A stretch of DNA of 64,000 bases from G963668345 sp965226215 (GTDB lineage Bacteria > Acidobacteriota > Terriglobia > Bryobacterales > UBA6623): positions 2,418,001 to 2,482,000 of the forward strand of contig CBDDCH010000002.1 of assembly GCA_965226215.1 (NCBI GenBank). The letters run 5' to 3'. Shown piece after piece: positions 27,248 to 35,514 of this stretch (position 1 is the first letter of the stretch; each line of letters begins with the position of its first letter). Below the pieces are notes generated by a model, which made no database searches, was not told where the DNA came from, and saw only the letters and a list, made by a program, of their open reading frames with translations. The translations under genes and the position numbers were made by a program.

Positions 27248-27523
27248 GTGGGCAAGAGACGAGTTTACAAGTTTCCCGAAGAATACCGGAAGATGGCACT
27301 GGAGCGGCTGAAAAGCTGCCAGAGCGTGACAGCGCTGTCGAAGGAGCTGGGGATTCACCGAGGGCTGCTGTACAGGTGGCGAAATCGGATGGAGCCGACG
27401 GAGGAGGGGCCCGGTCCGCCGGTCGCCTCCCGCGAGCGGGAACTGCGCCAGGAGATCCGCGCGTTGCAGCGTCTGTTGGGGGATAAGACGCTGGAAGTGG
27501 ATTTTTTCAAAGGCGCCTTCTAA
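27248..27523 (+). CDS. IS3-family transposase OrfA (probably prematurely stopped)
   Basis: This 91-aa protein (GTG start) begins MGKRRVYKFPEEYRKMALE, with a helix-turn-helix (SVTALSKELGIHRGLLYRWR) and a leucine-rich coiled coil (ERELRQEIRALQRLLGDKT), ending KTLEVDFFKGAF. The TAA at 27521 falls where relatives usually read Gln in a KGAL-QKIEAR-like run. The same frame continues KIEARRHGS to a TGA overlapping the OrfB start (27592). So this may be a C-to-T nonsense change rather than the natural end. OrfA binds DNA and, fused to OrfB by frameshift, makes active transposase. Confidence 0.85.
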   Translation: MGKRRVYKFPEEYRKMALERLKSCQSVTALSKELGIHRGLLYRWRNRMEPTEEGPGPPVASRERELRQEIRALQRLLGDKTLEVDFFKGAF

Positions 27524-27591
27524 AAAATCGAGGCTCGACGCCACGGCAGCGGCAGCTGTGGCGAGAAGGCGTCTACGACCAAATCCGGGAG

Positions 27592-28627
27592 TTGATGCCG
27601 CTGCAAGGCAGACTGAGTGTCGAGCGGATGTGCCGGCTGGCCCCAGTGAGCCGGGCGGGTTTCTATCGGTCATTCAAAGAGCAGATGCCGCTGGAAGAAG
27701 ACATGGAAGTGCGGTCGGCGATCCAGGAGGTTGCCCTCGAACATCGGCGACGCTATGGTTACCGCAGGGTCGCGGCGGAACTCCGCCGGCGGGGGATGGT
27801 GGTGAACCACAAGCGCGTGGCGCGGATCATGCGCCAGGACGGGTTGCTCGGGGTCCAACCCCGGGCGTTCGTGGCCACCACGGAGGCCGATCATCCGCTG
27901 GAGGTTTACCTCAACCTAGCCGCCCGCATCAAGCTGACCGGGATCAATCAGCTGTGGGTGGCCGACATCACCTACATCCGGCTGAAGGCCGAGTTCGTTT
28001 ATCTGGCCGTGGTCTTGGACGCCTACTCGCGGAAGGTGGTGGGCTGGGCGCTGGAGAGAACGCTGGCCGCCCGCTTGCCGCTGGCGGCACTGGAGCAGGC
28101 GATGGCCGAACGGCAACCGCCGCCCGGCCTGGTCCATCACTCCGATCGCGGTGTGCAGTACGCTTCCGGCGCCTACGTGAGGAGCTTGCGCCGCCAGCAA
28201 GCGATCCCCAGCATGAGTCGGCCGGCGAACCCCTACGACAATGCCAGTTGTGAGAGCTTCATCAAGACGCTCAAGCGGGAGGAGATCTATGTCAACGATT
28301 ATCAGGATCTCGATCACCTGCGCGCGAACATCGAGGACTTCATCGAGCGCTACTACAACCGCTGCCGTCTGCATTCGGCGCTGGGCTATCGGCCCCCCGA
28401 GGAGTTCGAGCGGGCCGCCGGGACGAAGGCGGCTTGCGCCGGAGCGACGATGAGTTTTTTTAGGCAGCAGGAGATCTATCGATCCGATGGGAAGGGGTTG
28501 CTGAACGAGAAGCCGACCGCAGCCGGCTCCCCGAACCATCGTTTCGATGAGTCTCCGGCCGGCTATTCCTCGGCGGGTTGGTCTCCACCAGAGCCCGCCT
28601 CCGCTTCACCCGCCGAGGACCATGCTA
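27592..28627 (+). pseudogene. IS3-family transposase OrfB, 3' end interrupted by IS630
   Basis: The rve/DDE integrase core is complete: Asp in WVADITYIRL, Asp in HHSDRGVQYAS and Glu in NASCESFIKTLKRE, with an HTH_21-type N-terminal region (RRRYGYRRVAAELRRRG). The IS630 inserts at the TA at 28626-28627. Removing it extends OrfB in frame through RTEEAMGRRKNH to a TGA at 29818-29820, just before the right terminal repeat. At present the frame reads on into IS630 antisense sequence, giving a nonsense tail of over 100 residues. The catalytic core is intact but the element's right end is now 1.15 kb further away. Confidence 0.88.
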
Positions 28628-29780
28628 GTGTAGTGCCACTAACGGTTCTGGACAATGGCGTGGGTTTTGGCGGCGCGCTCGACTTTGGCGAGGATATCTT
28701 GTGCCGGAGCTGTCCAGACAAAGGGCTTGGCCGCTTGGTTGCTCGCTTCCAGGTACTCGTGGATGGCGGCCTCGAGTTCGGGAACACTGCGGAACACGCC
28801 GCGGCGGATGCGCTTCTGTGTCAGCTCGCGGAACCAGCGCTCGACGAGATTGAGCCAAGAAGAAGACGTGGGAATGAAGTGAAAGTGGAAGCGGGGGTGC
28901 TTCGCGAGCCACTTCTTCACCTGCTCATGCTTATGCGTGGAGTAGTTGTCCACGATCAGATGCAGCTCCAGCGCCGGTGGCGTTTCGCGATCGATCTTGC
29001 GTAGGAATTTGAGGAATTCCTGGTGCCGATGTCGCGGCAGACAGTCCCCGATCACCTGGCCGTCGAGCACATTGAAGGCGGCGAACAGCGTCGTTGTGCC
29101 ATGTCGTTTGAAGTCGTGGGTCATGGTGCCGGCGCGACCCTTTTTCAGGGGCAGTCCCGGCTGGCTGCGGTCTAAGGCCTGGATCTGGCTTTTCTCATCG
29201 ACGCTGAGCACCAGCGCGTGCTCGGGCGGATTCAAGTACAGCCCGACCACGTCGCGGAGTTTCTCGACGAACTGCTTGTCGCGGCTGAGCTTGAAAGTTT
29301 CGAGGCGATGGGGCTGCAGTCCGTGCGCTTTCCAGACGCGCTGGATGGCCATCTTGGAGACGCCCAAGTGCTTGGCGATGGTGCGGGTGCTCCAATGCGT
29401 GGCCGCCCGGGGCTTCTCGTGAAGCGTTGTATCGAGGATGCATTGGACGAATTCAGCGGAGAGCGCCGGTTTGCGTCCGGGGCGCGTCCGATCGCGGAGT
29501 CCGTCGAGGCCGGACTGGGCGAAGCGCTTTCGCCACAGGATGACGGTCTTGCGGTTGACGCCGAGTTCGCGGGCCATGGCGTGGTTCGCCAACCCCTGCG
29601 CACAGCGCAAAACAATGTGCGCTCGCAAGACCATTTTCTGCGTCGTATTGCGGCCTCGAACGAGGCGACGAAGAGCGTTTCGCTGCGGAGCGGTGAGGGC
29701 TAGAGCGTCAGCTGATGGCCACATAAACCATCCTACCGCGAAAAGGGTGTTATTGTACAGCTATTTATGTGGCACTACAC
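28628..29780 (-). mobile_element. IS630-family insertion sequence, copy 1 (nested in IS3)
   Basis: This 1,153-bp element has GTGTAGTGCCAC / GTGGCACTACAC terminal inverted repeats and a TA duplication at 28626-28627 and 29781-29782, as expected for IS630/Tc1-mariner elements. It is near-identical to copy 2 at 43048-44200. Confidence 0.95.
28639..29724 (-). CDS. IS630-family transposase, copy 1
   Basis: This 361-aa transposase has an N-terminal helix-turn-helix (ANHAMARELGVNRKTVILWR), a second HTH (TRTIAKHLGVSKMAIQRVWK) and a DDE catalytic domain, with Asp in LVLSVDEKSQIQ, Asp in HLIVDNYSTHK and Glu in SWLNLVERWFREL. The frame is intact, so it is likely functional. It is a single full-length ORF, unlike many IS630 members that need a frameshift. 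It differs from copy 2 by one residue I can see (TRTIAK versus TRTLAK). Confidence 0.95.
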   Translation of the reverse strand: MWPSADALALTAPQRNALRRLVRGRNTTQKMVLRAHIVLRCAQGLANHAMARELGVNRKTVILWRKRFAQSGLDGLRDRTRPGRKPALSAEFVQCILDTTLHEKPRAATHWSTRTIAKHLGVSKMAIQRVWKAHGLQPHRLETFKLSRDKQFVEKLRDVVGLYLNPPEHALVLSVDEKSQIQALDRSQPGLPLKKGRAGTMTHDFKRHGTTTLFAAFNVLDGQVIGDCLPRHRHQEFLKFLRKIDRETPPALELHLIVDNYSTHKHEQVKKWLAKHPRFHFHFIPTSSSWLNLVERWFRELTQKRIRRGVFRSVPELEAAIHEYLEASNQAAKPFVWTAPAQDILAKVERAAKTHAIVQNR

Positions 29781-29848
29781 TAGAACAGAAGAGGCTATGG
29801 GGAGAAGGAAAAACCATTGAACGGCGAGTGTCGCTACCGCCGATTGTC

Positions 29849-30643
29849 TCAGCGGAGGGGTTCACCCCAAATCGATGTCGCCACGAATGGCGACACGGCA
29901 CGCAAGACTGCGTGCGCCACAGCTGATTTCACTGGGGTTCGGCGAGATTGGGTTTGTTTGGTTGTTTGTGGAAGTGTGGTCTGTGGGGCTGACGCTCGAC
30001 CGCCTCGGAAGCCAATGCGTGCGGCTGCAGGACTTGGAGTATCGATCGTCGGTGGGGCTTGGGCCGGGACGTATCGGCCGCGGTAGGGGTCTGGATCGGC
30101 GGAGGTATAGGAGGGGGAAGAGGAGCGAGCCTCCTGAGCCTTGCGCTCGTCGCGGCGGAGGTCGGCCAGTTGTTTGACGGCGCGGAAGAAGCGGCGGCTG
30201 AGATGTCCGTCGTAGCGAGCCAAGTGAACGAAGGCCTGGGTGCGGTCGAGCATCGCTGAGCCTAACAGCAAGGTCTCGCCGTCGTAGCCGGGGCGCAACT
30301 CGTCGGGACGGCGTTTCTCCATATAGCGGCGGGTTTCGTCGAGGGCAGCGGCGAGGAAGCCGGTCTCCAGGCGCGTGAGGCGGCGCATGCGCCATTGCGA
30401 GTCGGCGATCTGGCGCACGAGTTCGAATTCGAGGGAGTTGGCGGGTTGGATATCGGCTTCGAGGGCCGAGAGTTGGCGGTCGAACTCGGTGGGGTCCTCG
30501 CCGGGCAGGACGGTATCGCGGGCGAGGAGTCCGTGTTTGAGGGCGTTCTTCGCCACGCGGGCTTTGCCGTCCTCGGTGCGTGGTCCGGTGGATTTCTTGG
30601 CGTTCTTACGATTAGCTCTAATTTGTGCACGGGTGGTCTTCAT
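29849..30643 (-). CDS. STGPRT/NALKHG-type protein of unknown function
   Basis: I place the start at the ATG at 30643 (264 aa, MKTTRAQIRANRKNAKKSTG), because upstream sequence is repeat-derived. The N terminus carries the motif STGPRTEDGKARVAKNALKHG. I recognise this motif from proteins found in many copies in planctomycetes, acidobacteria and relatives; no function is established to my knowledge. A helical middle (FELVRQIADSQWRMRRLTRLE) and an Arg-rich segment follow. The last 45 or so residues (QTTKQTQSRRTP onward) are read through interspersed repeats and the IS3 end, so the natural terminus has probably been replaced. No signal peptide. Confidence 0.6.
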   Translation of the reverse strand: MKTTRAQIRANRKNAKKSTGPRTEDGKARVAKNALKHGLLARDTVLPGEDPTEFDRQLSALEADIQPANSLEFELVRQIADSQWRMRRLTRLETGFLAAALDETRRYMEKRRPDELRPGYDGETLLLGSAMLDRTQAFVHLARYDGHLSRRFFRAVKQLADLRRDERKAQEARSSSPSYTSADPDPYRGRYVPAQAPPTIDTPSPAAARIGFRGGRASAPQTTLPQTTKQTQSRRTPVKSAVAHAVLRAVSPFVATSIWGEPLR

Positions 30644-31735
30644 GATTATTGTTCCTTTCGTGGGAGCGGAAGCTCCAATTCCAGAGTACGGTGGGGTGAC
30701 AGGATTAGATAGGGTTTGGGAGGGGTAAGTGACGTGGAATGAATAGGATAAGAATTTTAAAGTGACGTGACCGGGGGTGTAGTTTTCCGGAGGGCGGCCC
30801 GCCAGGGGCGGCCCGCTGTGACCCCGCCCCAGGCCCCGCTCGGCCGCCAGAGGCGGCCGAGCGCCGAAAAGAACCAGCGGCGGGCAGGGTGCAGAGTACC
30901 AGCCGTAAAACGACTGGCCTAGCCGACTTTTCTCACGGCAAAACTGTAGGGGCGGGCTGCTGGGCCCGCCCAGAGAGGTTCTCACGGGGTTGGGTTGGGT
31001 GATCGAGTGGGACGGAGTGTGCATCTCACGAATGGGCGGACACGGTGGTCCGCCCCTACAAACAAAGCCCGTGCAACGCCGGTCGTCCGAACGCTCGTGA
31101 GAAATGCGGACTAGCAACGGCTCAGAAAAGCCAGGTGAACGCGGCTTGAACATCACGGGAGTCGGCTGGCGGCAGGTGGGACAAACAAGATTGTTTGTCC
31201 CTACTGGGGTCGGTTGCTAACGGCCCCGCCGCGTTCACGTTTGGCCAACGGCAGCAAGTCTCGGCAAAACGACCGCCGAGCCATGCGCTACGGGATCTAG
31301 CCACGGCGGCGGTGGATGAGGCGAGGGCCCGGTGGAGACAGCTCGTGGCAACAGTTTGTGTACATCGCCCAGCGTGCGGTATGTCAGCAAGCGGGCGCGA
31401 TGAATCGCGCCCTACCTGGACGACAACGCCGCCGAAAAAGGTGGGAGAGATGGGCGCCTGCCTACAGCCGCGCGACGAGCAAACGGCCGCAAGTGTGGCC
31501 AAACGACAGCCCAGGCCTGGGCTACGGGACTTCCTCCGGCCGGTATAGCAGGTTCCGCTACCGCTGCTAGCAGCAGGGGCCGCCGATAGGTAGTCCCGCG
31601 ACAGAGCTGCGGATGAAAATCCGCGGTAGGCGCGACATGTCACGTCCCTGTAGGAAAACGACTGTGGGGCGGGCATCCCTTCCTGCGCGACCGCGGACTT
31701 CGGTCCGCGGCTCCGCGGCGGGTACTCGGTTCAGC
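30644..31735. other. Gene-free repeat cluster
   Basis: About 1.1 kb without a supportable gene. It contains a family A element (30919-31114), a GGGACAAACAAG/TTGTTTGTCCC REP hairpin with a CTAC foot (31178-31204), and two units resembling ACGGCCGCCGAGGCCTGCGC-type repeats (near 31260-31300 and 31485-31535) that recur at 36370-36420 and 36730-36780. Confidence 0.6.
30919..31114 (-). repeat. Full-length family A repeat, inverted
   Basis: The reverse complement matches the element at 1274-1468 along its whole length, including the GTAGGGGCGGAC hairpin (31034-31059), the CTCTCTGGGC-type palindrome near 30946-30975 and the GTGAGAAAA end. Confidence 0.75.
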
Positions 31736-31832
31736 TGGAAAAAACCTTGGGACAGTCAGCCGCGGCTCAAACGCCATTGATTGTAAGTGACTTCTGGGAT
31801 GCCGCTTGTGACAGTCCCCGGTTTTTTCACAC
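31736..31832. repeat. Family D palindromic repeat, copy 1
   Basis: Ends GGAAAAAACCTTGGGACAGT and TGACAGTCCCCGGTTTTTTC are inverted repeats. The interior (GCCATTGATT, AAGTGACTTCT) is shared with 35155-35261. It lies just past the PBP gene's 3' end. Confidence 0.8.
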
Positions 31833-31835
31833 AGC

Positions 31836-32990
31836 CTAAGGAGAGCAGCACGATGCGATCCCGCCGGCGATTATCTTAGGGGGAGAATCAGGCGGAGAGG
31901 TGAAGTAGCCCTGGTCGGCCAGTTGGCGGTAGATGTTACCGGCGATCTCAGCCGCGCGCGGGCCATACATCATCGGGCCACCTCGCAACATGACAACAAC
32001 CGCCAGTTTTTTCCCCTCCCCGTCGTTATAGGAAGCGAACCAGCCGAGGTGGACACGGTAGGGACGGCGACGCTGGGTGCAGGTCCCGGTTTTGCCGCGA
32101 ATGAGTTGCCCGGCCAGGCGAGCTTTTCTTCCCGTACCGCGCTTGACGGCTTCTTGGAGGCCGGTCTCGATCTCAGTCAGCCACGGCCGGATGGGGAGTT
32201 GCCGCTTGACCTTAGGGGAGAAATCAGCGATCTGTTCTTCGGTGCGGGGGGTCTGCAGGTAGTAGAGCGTTCCCCCATTCGCCAGCGCCCCCGTCAGAGC
32301 TGCCAGCTGCAAGGGTGTTACGGAGATGCCGTCTCCGAAGGTGCTCATTCGGCCGACACTCCAGCGGCTCTCCGCGTCGGGAAATCTCCCCAACTGCTCA
32401 CCGGCGATTCGCCAGCCGGCCTTTTCGCCCAGCCCAAAAAGGTTCGCGTAGCGTTTCAGCCGTTCGAAGCCGAGTTTTTCTCCTAGGTATTCGAAGTACA
32501 CATTGTTGGAGATGGCGAGGCCCTCGACCATCGTCATGAACCAATAACCCTCGAACCAAACCCGTGTTCCCGGCTTGACGATGCCCTCGTTGAGAGCTGC
32601 CAACCCGACGATGATTTTTATAATCGAGCAGGGAACATACCCGCTGGCAAGGGCGAGCTTCTGGTTGACCATGGCGAGGATACGGCCGTTGCCGGCATCG
32701 GCTACCACCACGGCCCCGTTGAACTTGCCAAGGGCCTCGACTACGGCTTCTCGGACCATTGGGTCTTCACCCTTCGAAAAATCGCCCGCGGTCGGATCGG
32801 TGTAGGTTCGCTCGTTGTACCAGTAGGCTCTCCGCCGGGATCGGCGCGGCTTCTTCGCGGACTCTTTCGCCGAGCCAGGTCGCGACGACTGGCTCACAGC
32901 GGATGGCTGTTGCTTCTGCGCGGTGTCGGCCGAGGCCGCCGGGGGCCAGGAAAGAATCGGAATGACAGCTAATACCCGGAGGAGTTTCAC
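31836..32990 (-). CDS. Compact exported penicillin-binding transpeptidase
   Basis: I start at the GTG at 32990 (384 aa), giving a signal peptide (VKLLRVLAVIPILSWPPAAS). A basic linker (KKPRRSRRRAYWY) precedes a penicillin-binding transpeptidase domain with all three active-site motifs: SIIK (Ser122-Lys125), SNN (161-163) and KTG (300-302). There is no dimerisation or glycosyltransferase domain, so it is shorter than class B PBPs. It should act on peptidoglycan peptides in the periplasm, as a transpeptidase, carboxypeptidase or penicillin-binding sensor. A class D-like beta-lactamase is an alternative reading, but GYVPCSIIKIIVGLAALNEG is more PBP-like. Monocistronic in context. Confidence 0.82.
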   Translation of the reverse strand: MKLLRVLAVIPILSWPPAASADTAQKQQPSAVSQSSRPGSAKESAKKPRRSRRRAYWYNERTYTDPTAGDFSKGEDPMVREAVVEALGKFNGAVVVADAGNGRILAMVNQKLALASGYVPCSIIKIIVGLAALNEGIVKPGTRVWFEGYWFMTMVEGLAISNNVYFEYLGEKLGFERLKRYANLFGLGEKAGWRIAGEQLGRFPDAESRWSVGRMSTFGDGISVTPLQLAALTGALANGGTLYYLQTPRTEEQIADFSPKVKRQLPIRPWLTEIETGLQEAVKRGTGRKARLAGQLIRGKTGTCTQRRRPYRVHLGWFASYNDGEGKKLAVVVMLRGGPMMYGPRAAEIAGNIYRQLADQGYFTSPPDSPPKIIAGGIASCCSP

Positions 32991-33029
32991 GATTATCGAG
33001 TCAGAGAGGAAGGGCTCAAGGTTTTTGCC

Positions 33030-33170
33030 GGGTTTGGTCACGTGATCCAATGGGACGCCGTGTAAATCTCACGCCTGCGCGAACACGGTGATGCCCCCTA
33101 GGAATAACGTTCGTTCAACGCCGGCCATCCCAACCCTGGCGAGAAAAGCGGGCCAGCCACGTTTGGCCAG
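33030..33170. repeat. Partial family A repeat
   Basis: The segment resembles part of 30990-31110 (GATCCAATGGGACGCCGTGT, CAACGCCGGCCATCC, GGCGAGAAAAGCGGGC) but is diverged and lacks a complete GGCGGAC hairpin. Confidence 0.55.
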
Positions 33171-33192
33171 AGAAGTATTGTAGCGGGTTCGC

Positions 33193-33379
33193 GCTAGCCC
33201 GCATTTCTCACCACCTGACGGTCGAAGCACGCGATAAGCTCGCCATTACTTCGTTGCGCTTGCTCGCCATGCTCAACGTACTGTTCAAGTACGCCTCCGC
33301 GCGCCGAGCGGCGCGCGCCTTGTACTGACGGGCTTCTCACGCACTTCGCCTCGCCACGTGGCGAGAAAAGCGGGCTAGC
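33193..33379. repeat. Family B repeat, long form, copy 1
   Basis: It begins CTAGCCCGCATTTCTCACC and ends GGCGAGAAAAGCGGGCTAG, forming long terminal inverted repeats. The interior (AATAAGCTCGCC-like, TTGCGCTTGCTCGCC, GCGCGCCTTGTACTGACGGG) is shared with 34892-35092. Confidence 0.85.
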
Positions 33380-33477
33380 ACCCAGAGTCGTGGTGGCCGG
33401 ATGTCTGTCTGCACGGGCCGTCCCTGAGCGTCGGGCGGGGCCGACCCGAGTGGCCGGTCGGGTGTTGCTTTTTGGAT

Positions 33478-33507
33478 GGGAACAAATCGTCTACTGGTGG
33501 TGTCTAT
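33478..33507 (+). promoter_or_regulatory. Possible ECF-type promoter of the sigma-factor gene
   Basis: GGAACA near 33479 and TGTCTATAA near 33500-33508 have roughly the spacing of sigma-E-like promoters and lie about 90 bp before the sigma-factor start. Autoregulation would be typical, but the match is loose. Confidence 0.3.
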
Positions 33508-33596
33508 AAGTACGGGACGAGGTGCGGGCGGTTTGTCGGGTACCAGTTTTGACTGCTACCCTAAGGGAAGCTGGCCGGCAGGTGGAAGGCGTTCCG

Positions 33597-34214
33597 GTGA
33601 ACGACTTTGCTCAAAAATCGAGCGAGGTGGAGCTTATTCGTAGGCTCCAGCGCCGCTACCCGGGAGCGTTCGAGGAGTTGCTCGACTCCTACGAGCAGCC
33701 GGTTTATCGTTTTGTCTACCGGCTGCTCGATGACCCCTCCGACGTCACCCAGGATGTGTTTGTAAAGATTTTTCTCAAGGTCGGTGGTTTTCGGGGCGAT
33801 AGCAGTCTTAAGACCTGGATTTACCGCATCGCCGTCCATGAAGCTTCGAATCGCCGCCGTTGGTTCTCACGTCATCGGGGCAGGGAACTATCACTGGATT
33901 GCAACAGCAATGGACACGGCTTGAAAGGTCACTGGTTTGTGGACCCCCAGGAGACCCCCTTCGATGTGCTCAGCCGGCAGGAGCGAATGGAGCTTGTCGA
34001 AAACGTGCTGCGGACAGTCGACAGTCGGCTTCGTTGCGCGGTAGTTATGCGAGACATCGAGGGCATGAGTTATCAGGAAATCGCCGACACGCTGAAGGTG
34101 TCGCTCGGTACCGTCAAGTCACGCATCCTGAGGGGTCGGGAGACGTTAAAGAAGAGACTGCGGCGTGAGGTACGGGACACCGTCCCGGAAGCCTGCGCCC
34201 TGCAGCCGGAGTGA
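33597..34214 (+). CDS. ECF (RpoE-like) RNA polymerase sigma factor
   Basis: I choose the GTG at 33597 (205 aa), preceded by GGAAGG; the open frame extends to 33522 without support. Region 2 is clear: EELLDSYEQPVYRFVYRLL, DVTQDVFVKIFLKVGGFRG and SSLKTWIYRIAVHEA. Region 4 follows (RLRCAVVMRDIEGMSYQEIA, then LKVSLGTVKSRILRGRETLK). It directs RNA polymerase to stress-type promoters. The next gene, four bases downstream, encodes its likely anti-sigma factor, the standard co-transcribed arrangement. The regulon is unknown. Confidence 0.93.
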   Translation: MNDFAQKSSEVELIRRLQRRYPGAFEELLDSYEQPVYRFVYRLLDDPSDVTQDVFVKIFLKVGGFRGDSSLKTWIYRIAVHEASNRRRWFSRHRGRELSLDCNSNGHGLKGHWFVDPQETPFDVLSRQERMELVENVLRTVDSRLRCAVVMRDIEGMSYQEIADTLKVSLGTVKSRILRGRETLKKRLRREVRDTVPEACALQPE

Positions 34215-34217
34215 ATC

Positions 34218-34895
34218 ATGAGTTGCCGTTTCGCGCGCAGCCTGATCGCAGCCTACGTGGAAGGCCAGCTCGACCCAGCTCGCCGCTGGGTCGTGAGACG
34301 GCATCTGCTCGCCTGCACGGCCTGCTACGAGGATTACGAGCACTCGGAGGCGGTCGGTGATCTCGTCGAACGAGTAGAGCCGCGGGCCGTGCCTCCCGAT
34401 CTTCGCGTGCAGATCATGTCCGCCGTATCGCGCCACTCGGTCCGAGATCATTGGCCGCAGTGGAAGGCGGGTTTCAGCAACTTGATGCGGCCGATCGCCG
34501 TTCCGGCTGCCGGCGGCTTGCTCTCGGCGGTGGTTCTCTTTGGGATACTCATGTCGGGCCTAGCGGCCTCGGGCCCCGGTCTGAACTCGGATGTACCAAT
34601 CACTTACTTCGCGACAACCTGGGTGACCGATCCCAGTCTACGTTCACCTCCGCCCTTCGGGATCGACGAGAACGTAGTAGTCGAAGCGTTCGTTGACGGC
34701 CGTGGCGCCGTTTATGATTTCCGCGTGGTTCGCTTGCCCGCAACGCACCCCGCCGACCACGCCAAACTGAAGTCAGAGTTGGCGAATGTTCTTCTAACGG
34801 CGAGCTTTGACCCGGCAACGATTTGGGGACAGCCCGTCCGGGGCAAGATGCTCATTTCCTTCCAAGCCCCGACTCAGGTAATCGTGCGGGGCTAG
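34218..34895 (+). CDS. Membrane anti-sigma factor with zinc-finger N terminus
   Basis: This 225-aa protein begins MSCRFARSLIAAYVEGQLDP and contains HLLACTACYEDY (His-x3-Cys-x2-Cys), the ZAS/anti-sigma zinc motif that binds ECF factors. One transmembrane helix (AVPAAGGLLSAVVLFGILMSG) is followed by a periplasmic domain with strands such as VVVEAFVDGRGAVYDFRVV and KMLISFQAP, resembling TonB-C/energy-transducer-type sandwiches. It should hold the upstream sigma factor at the membrane until an envelope signal releases it. The TAG stop (34893-34895) lies inside the CTAG end of a family B repeat, so the repeat has trimmed or set the C terminus. Confidence 0.85.
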   Translation: MSCRFARSLIAAYVEGQLDPARRWVVRRHLLACTACYEDYEHSEAVGDLVERVEPRAVPPDLRVQIMSAVSRHSVRDHWPQWKAGFSNLMRPIAVPAAGGLLSAVVLFGILMSGLAASGPGLNSDVPITYFATTWVTDPSLRSPPPFGIDENVVVEAFVDGRGAVYDFRVVRLPATHPADHAKLKSELANVLLTASFDPATIWGQPVRGKMLISFQAPTQVIVRG

Positions 34896-35092
34896 CTTCG
34901 CATTTCTCACCAACTGACGGTCGGAGCGCGCAATAAGCTCGCCATTACGGCGTTGCGCTTGCTCGCCGTCCTCAACGTAGGGTTCAAGTACGCTCGCATT
35001 GTTCAGGGAATTGGGCGCCGAGCGTCGCGCGCCTTGTACTGACGGGCCTCTCACGCACTTCGCCTCGCCACCTGGTGAGAAAAGCGGGCTAG
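34892..35092. repeat. Family B repeat, long form, copy 2
   Basis: It starts CTAGCTTCGCATTTCTCACC and ends GGTGAGAAAAGCGGGCTAG. The interior matches 33193-33379, with an extra segment near 35000-35015. It abuts a family C element sharing the final TA. Confidence 0.85.
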
Positions 35093-35345
35093 TGCTTGGT
35101 TGCATAAATTCACGATAGATCATAGGCCGACAATCGCTGGACCGCTCCCTCAGGGGTCTGTGAAAAAACCTTGGGACAGTCAACCGCGGCTCAAGACGCC
35201 ATTGATTCCAAGTGACTTCTAAGGACGCCGCTTGTGACAGTCCCCGGTTTTTTCACAGACCCTCACGGTCGCGGCTCGGAAGACTCTGCGAACAGACCAC
35301 TTCCGGGCCAGAAGGCGGAGGTTGAGGATCATCCCGAAGGCTGCG
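35091..35345. repeat. Family C MITE-like element, interrupted copy
   Basis: TAGTGCTTGGTTGCATAAAT opens the element and GGAAGACTCTGCGAACAGAC continues it. A family D element (35155-35261) is inserted in CCGCTCCCTCA, and sequence after about 35320 is replaced by the leader of an IS3 remnant. The right terminus is missing. Confidence 0.75.
35155..35261. repeat. Family D palindromic repeat, copy 2, inserted in family C
   Basis: GGTCTGTGAAAAAACC (35155-35170) and GGTTTTTTCACAGACC (35246-35261) are perfect inverted repeats. Short direct repeats containing CTCA flank the insert in the otherwise continuous family C sequence CCGCTCCCTCACGGTCGCGG, indicating transposition. Confidence 0.8.
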
Positions 35346-35381
35346 GTGGTTTTCTGAAACCTAGGAGGAGGAGAACCACGA

Positions 35382-35489
35382 ATGCCAAGAAAGCGTTTCA
35401 CCGAGGAGTAAATCGTCGCCGCCCTGGGGCAAGCCGAAGGGGGCATGAAAATCAGCGAAGTCTGTCGCCGGATGGGCGTCAGCGAGCAG
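35382..35489 (+). pseudogene. Remnant of an IS3-family transposase OrfA
   Basis: The reading is MPRKRFTEE, stop (TAA at 35409), IVAALGQAEGGMKISEVC, RRMGVSEQ, then unrelated sequence. This is the start of a common IS3 OrfA (normally TEEQIVAALRQAE, so CAA became TAA). A strong GGAGGAGGAG ribosome binding site remains upstream. Everything after the helix-turn-helix start is lost. It lies directly next to the 3' end of the second VapC gene. Confidence 0.8.
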
Positions 35490-35514
35490 CGCATCGCCGC
35501 AAAGACCAATCGGC

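Larger units (their letters stand above)
27189..29864 (+). mobile_element. IS3-family element carrying a nested IS630
   Basis: The ends are imperfect inverted repeats, TGAACCCCCAAAATGAGACA at the left and the complement of TGAACCCCTCCGCTGAGACA at the right, each followed after a few bases by TAGCGACACT. An IS630 element (28628-29780) sits inside. Without it the element is 1,521 bp, normal for IS3. The bases flanking the ends do not match as a 3-4 bp target duplication, so one border may be rearranged. Confidence 0.85.

Noticed and set aside
27592..29004. A 470-aa fusion transposase
   Set aside because: The extension beyond codon 345 is read through antisense IS630 sequence created by insertion, not a natural protein.
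31122..31676. A 184-aa minus-strand ORF in the repeat cluster
   Set aside because: It is a translation of several REP hairpins with no coherent protein composition.
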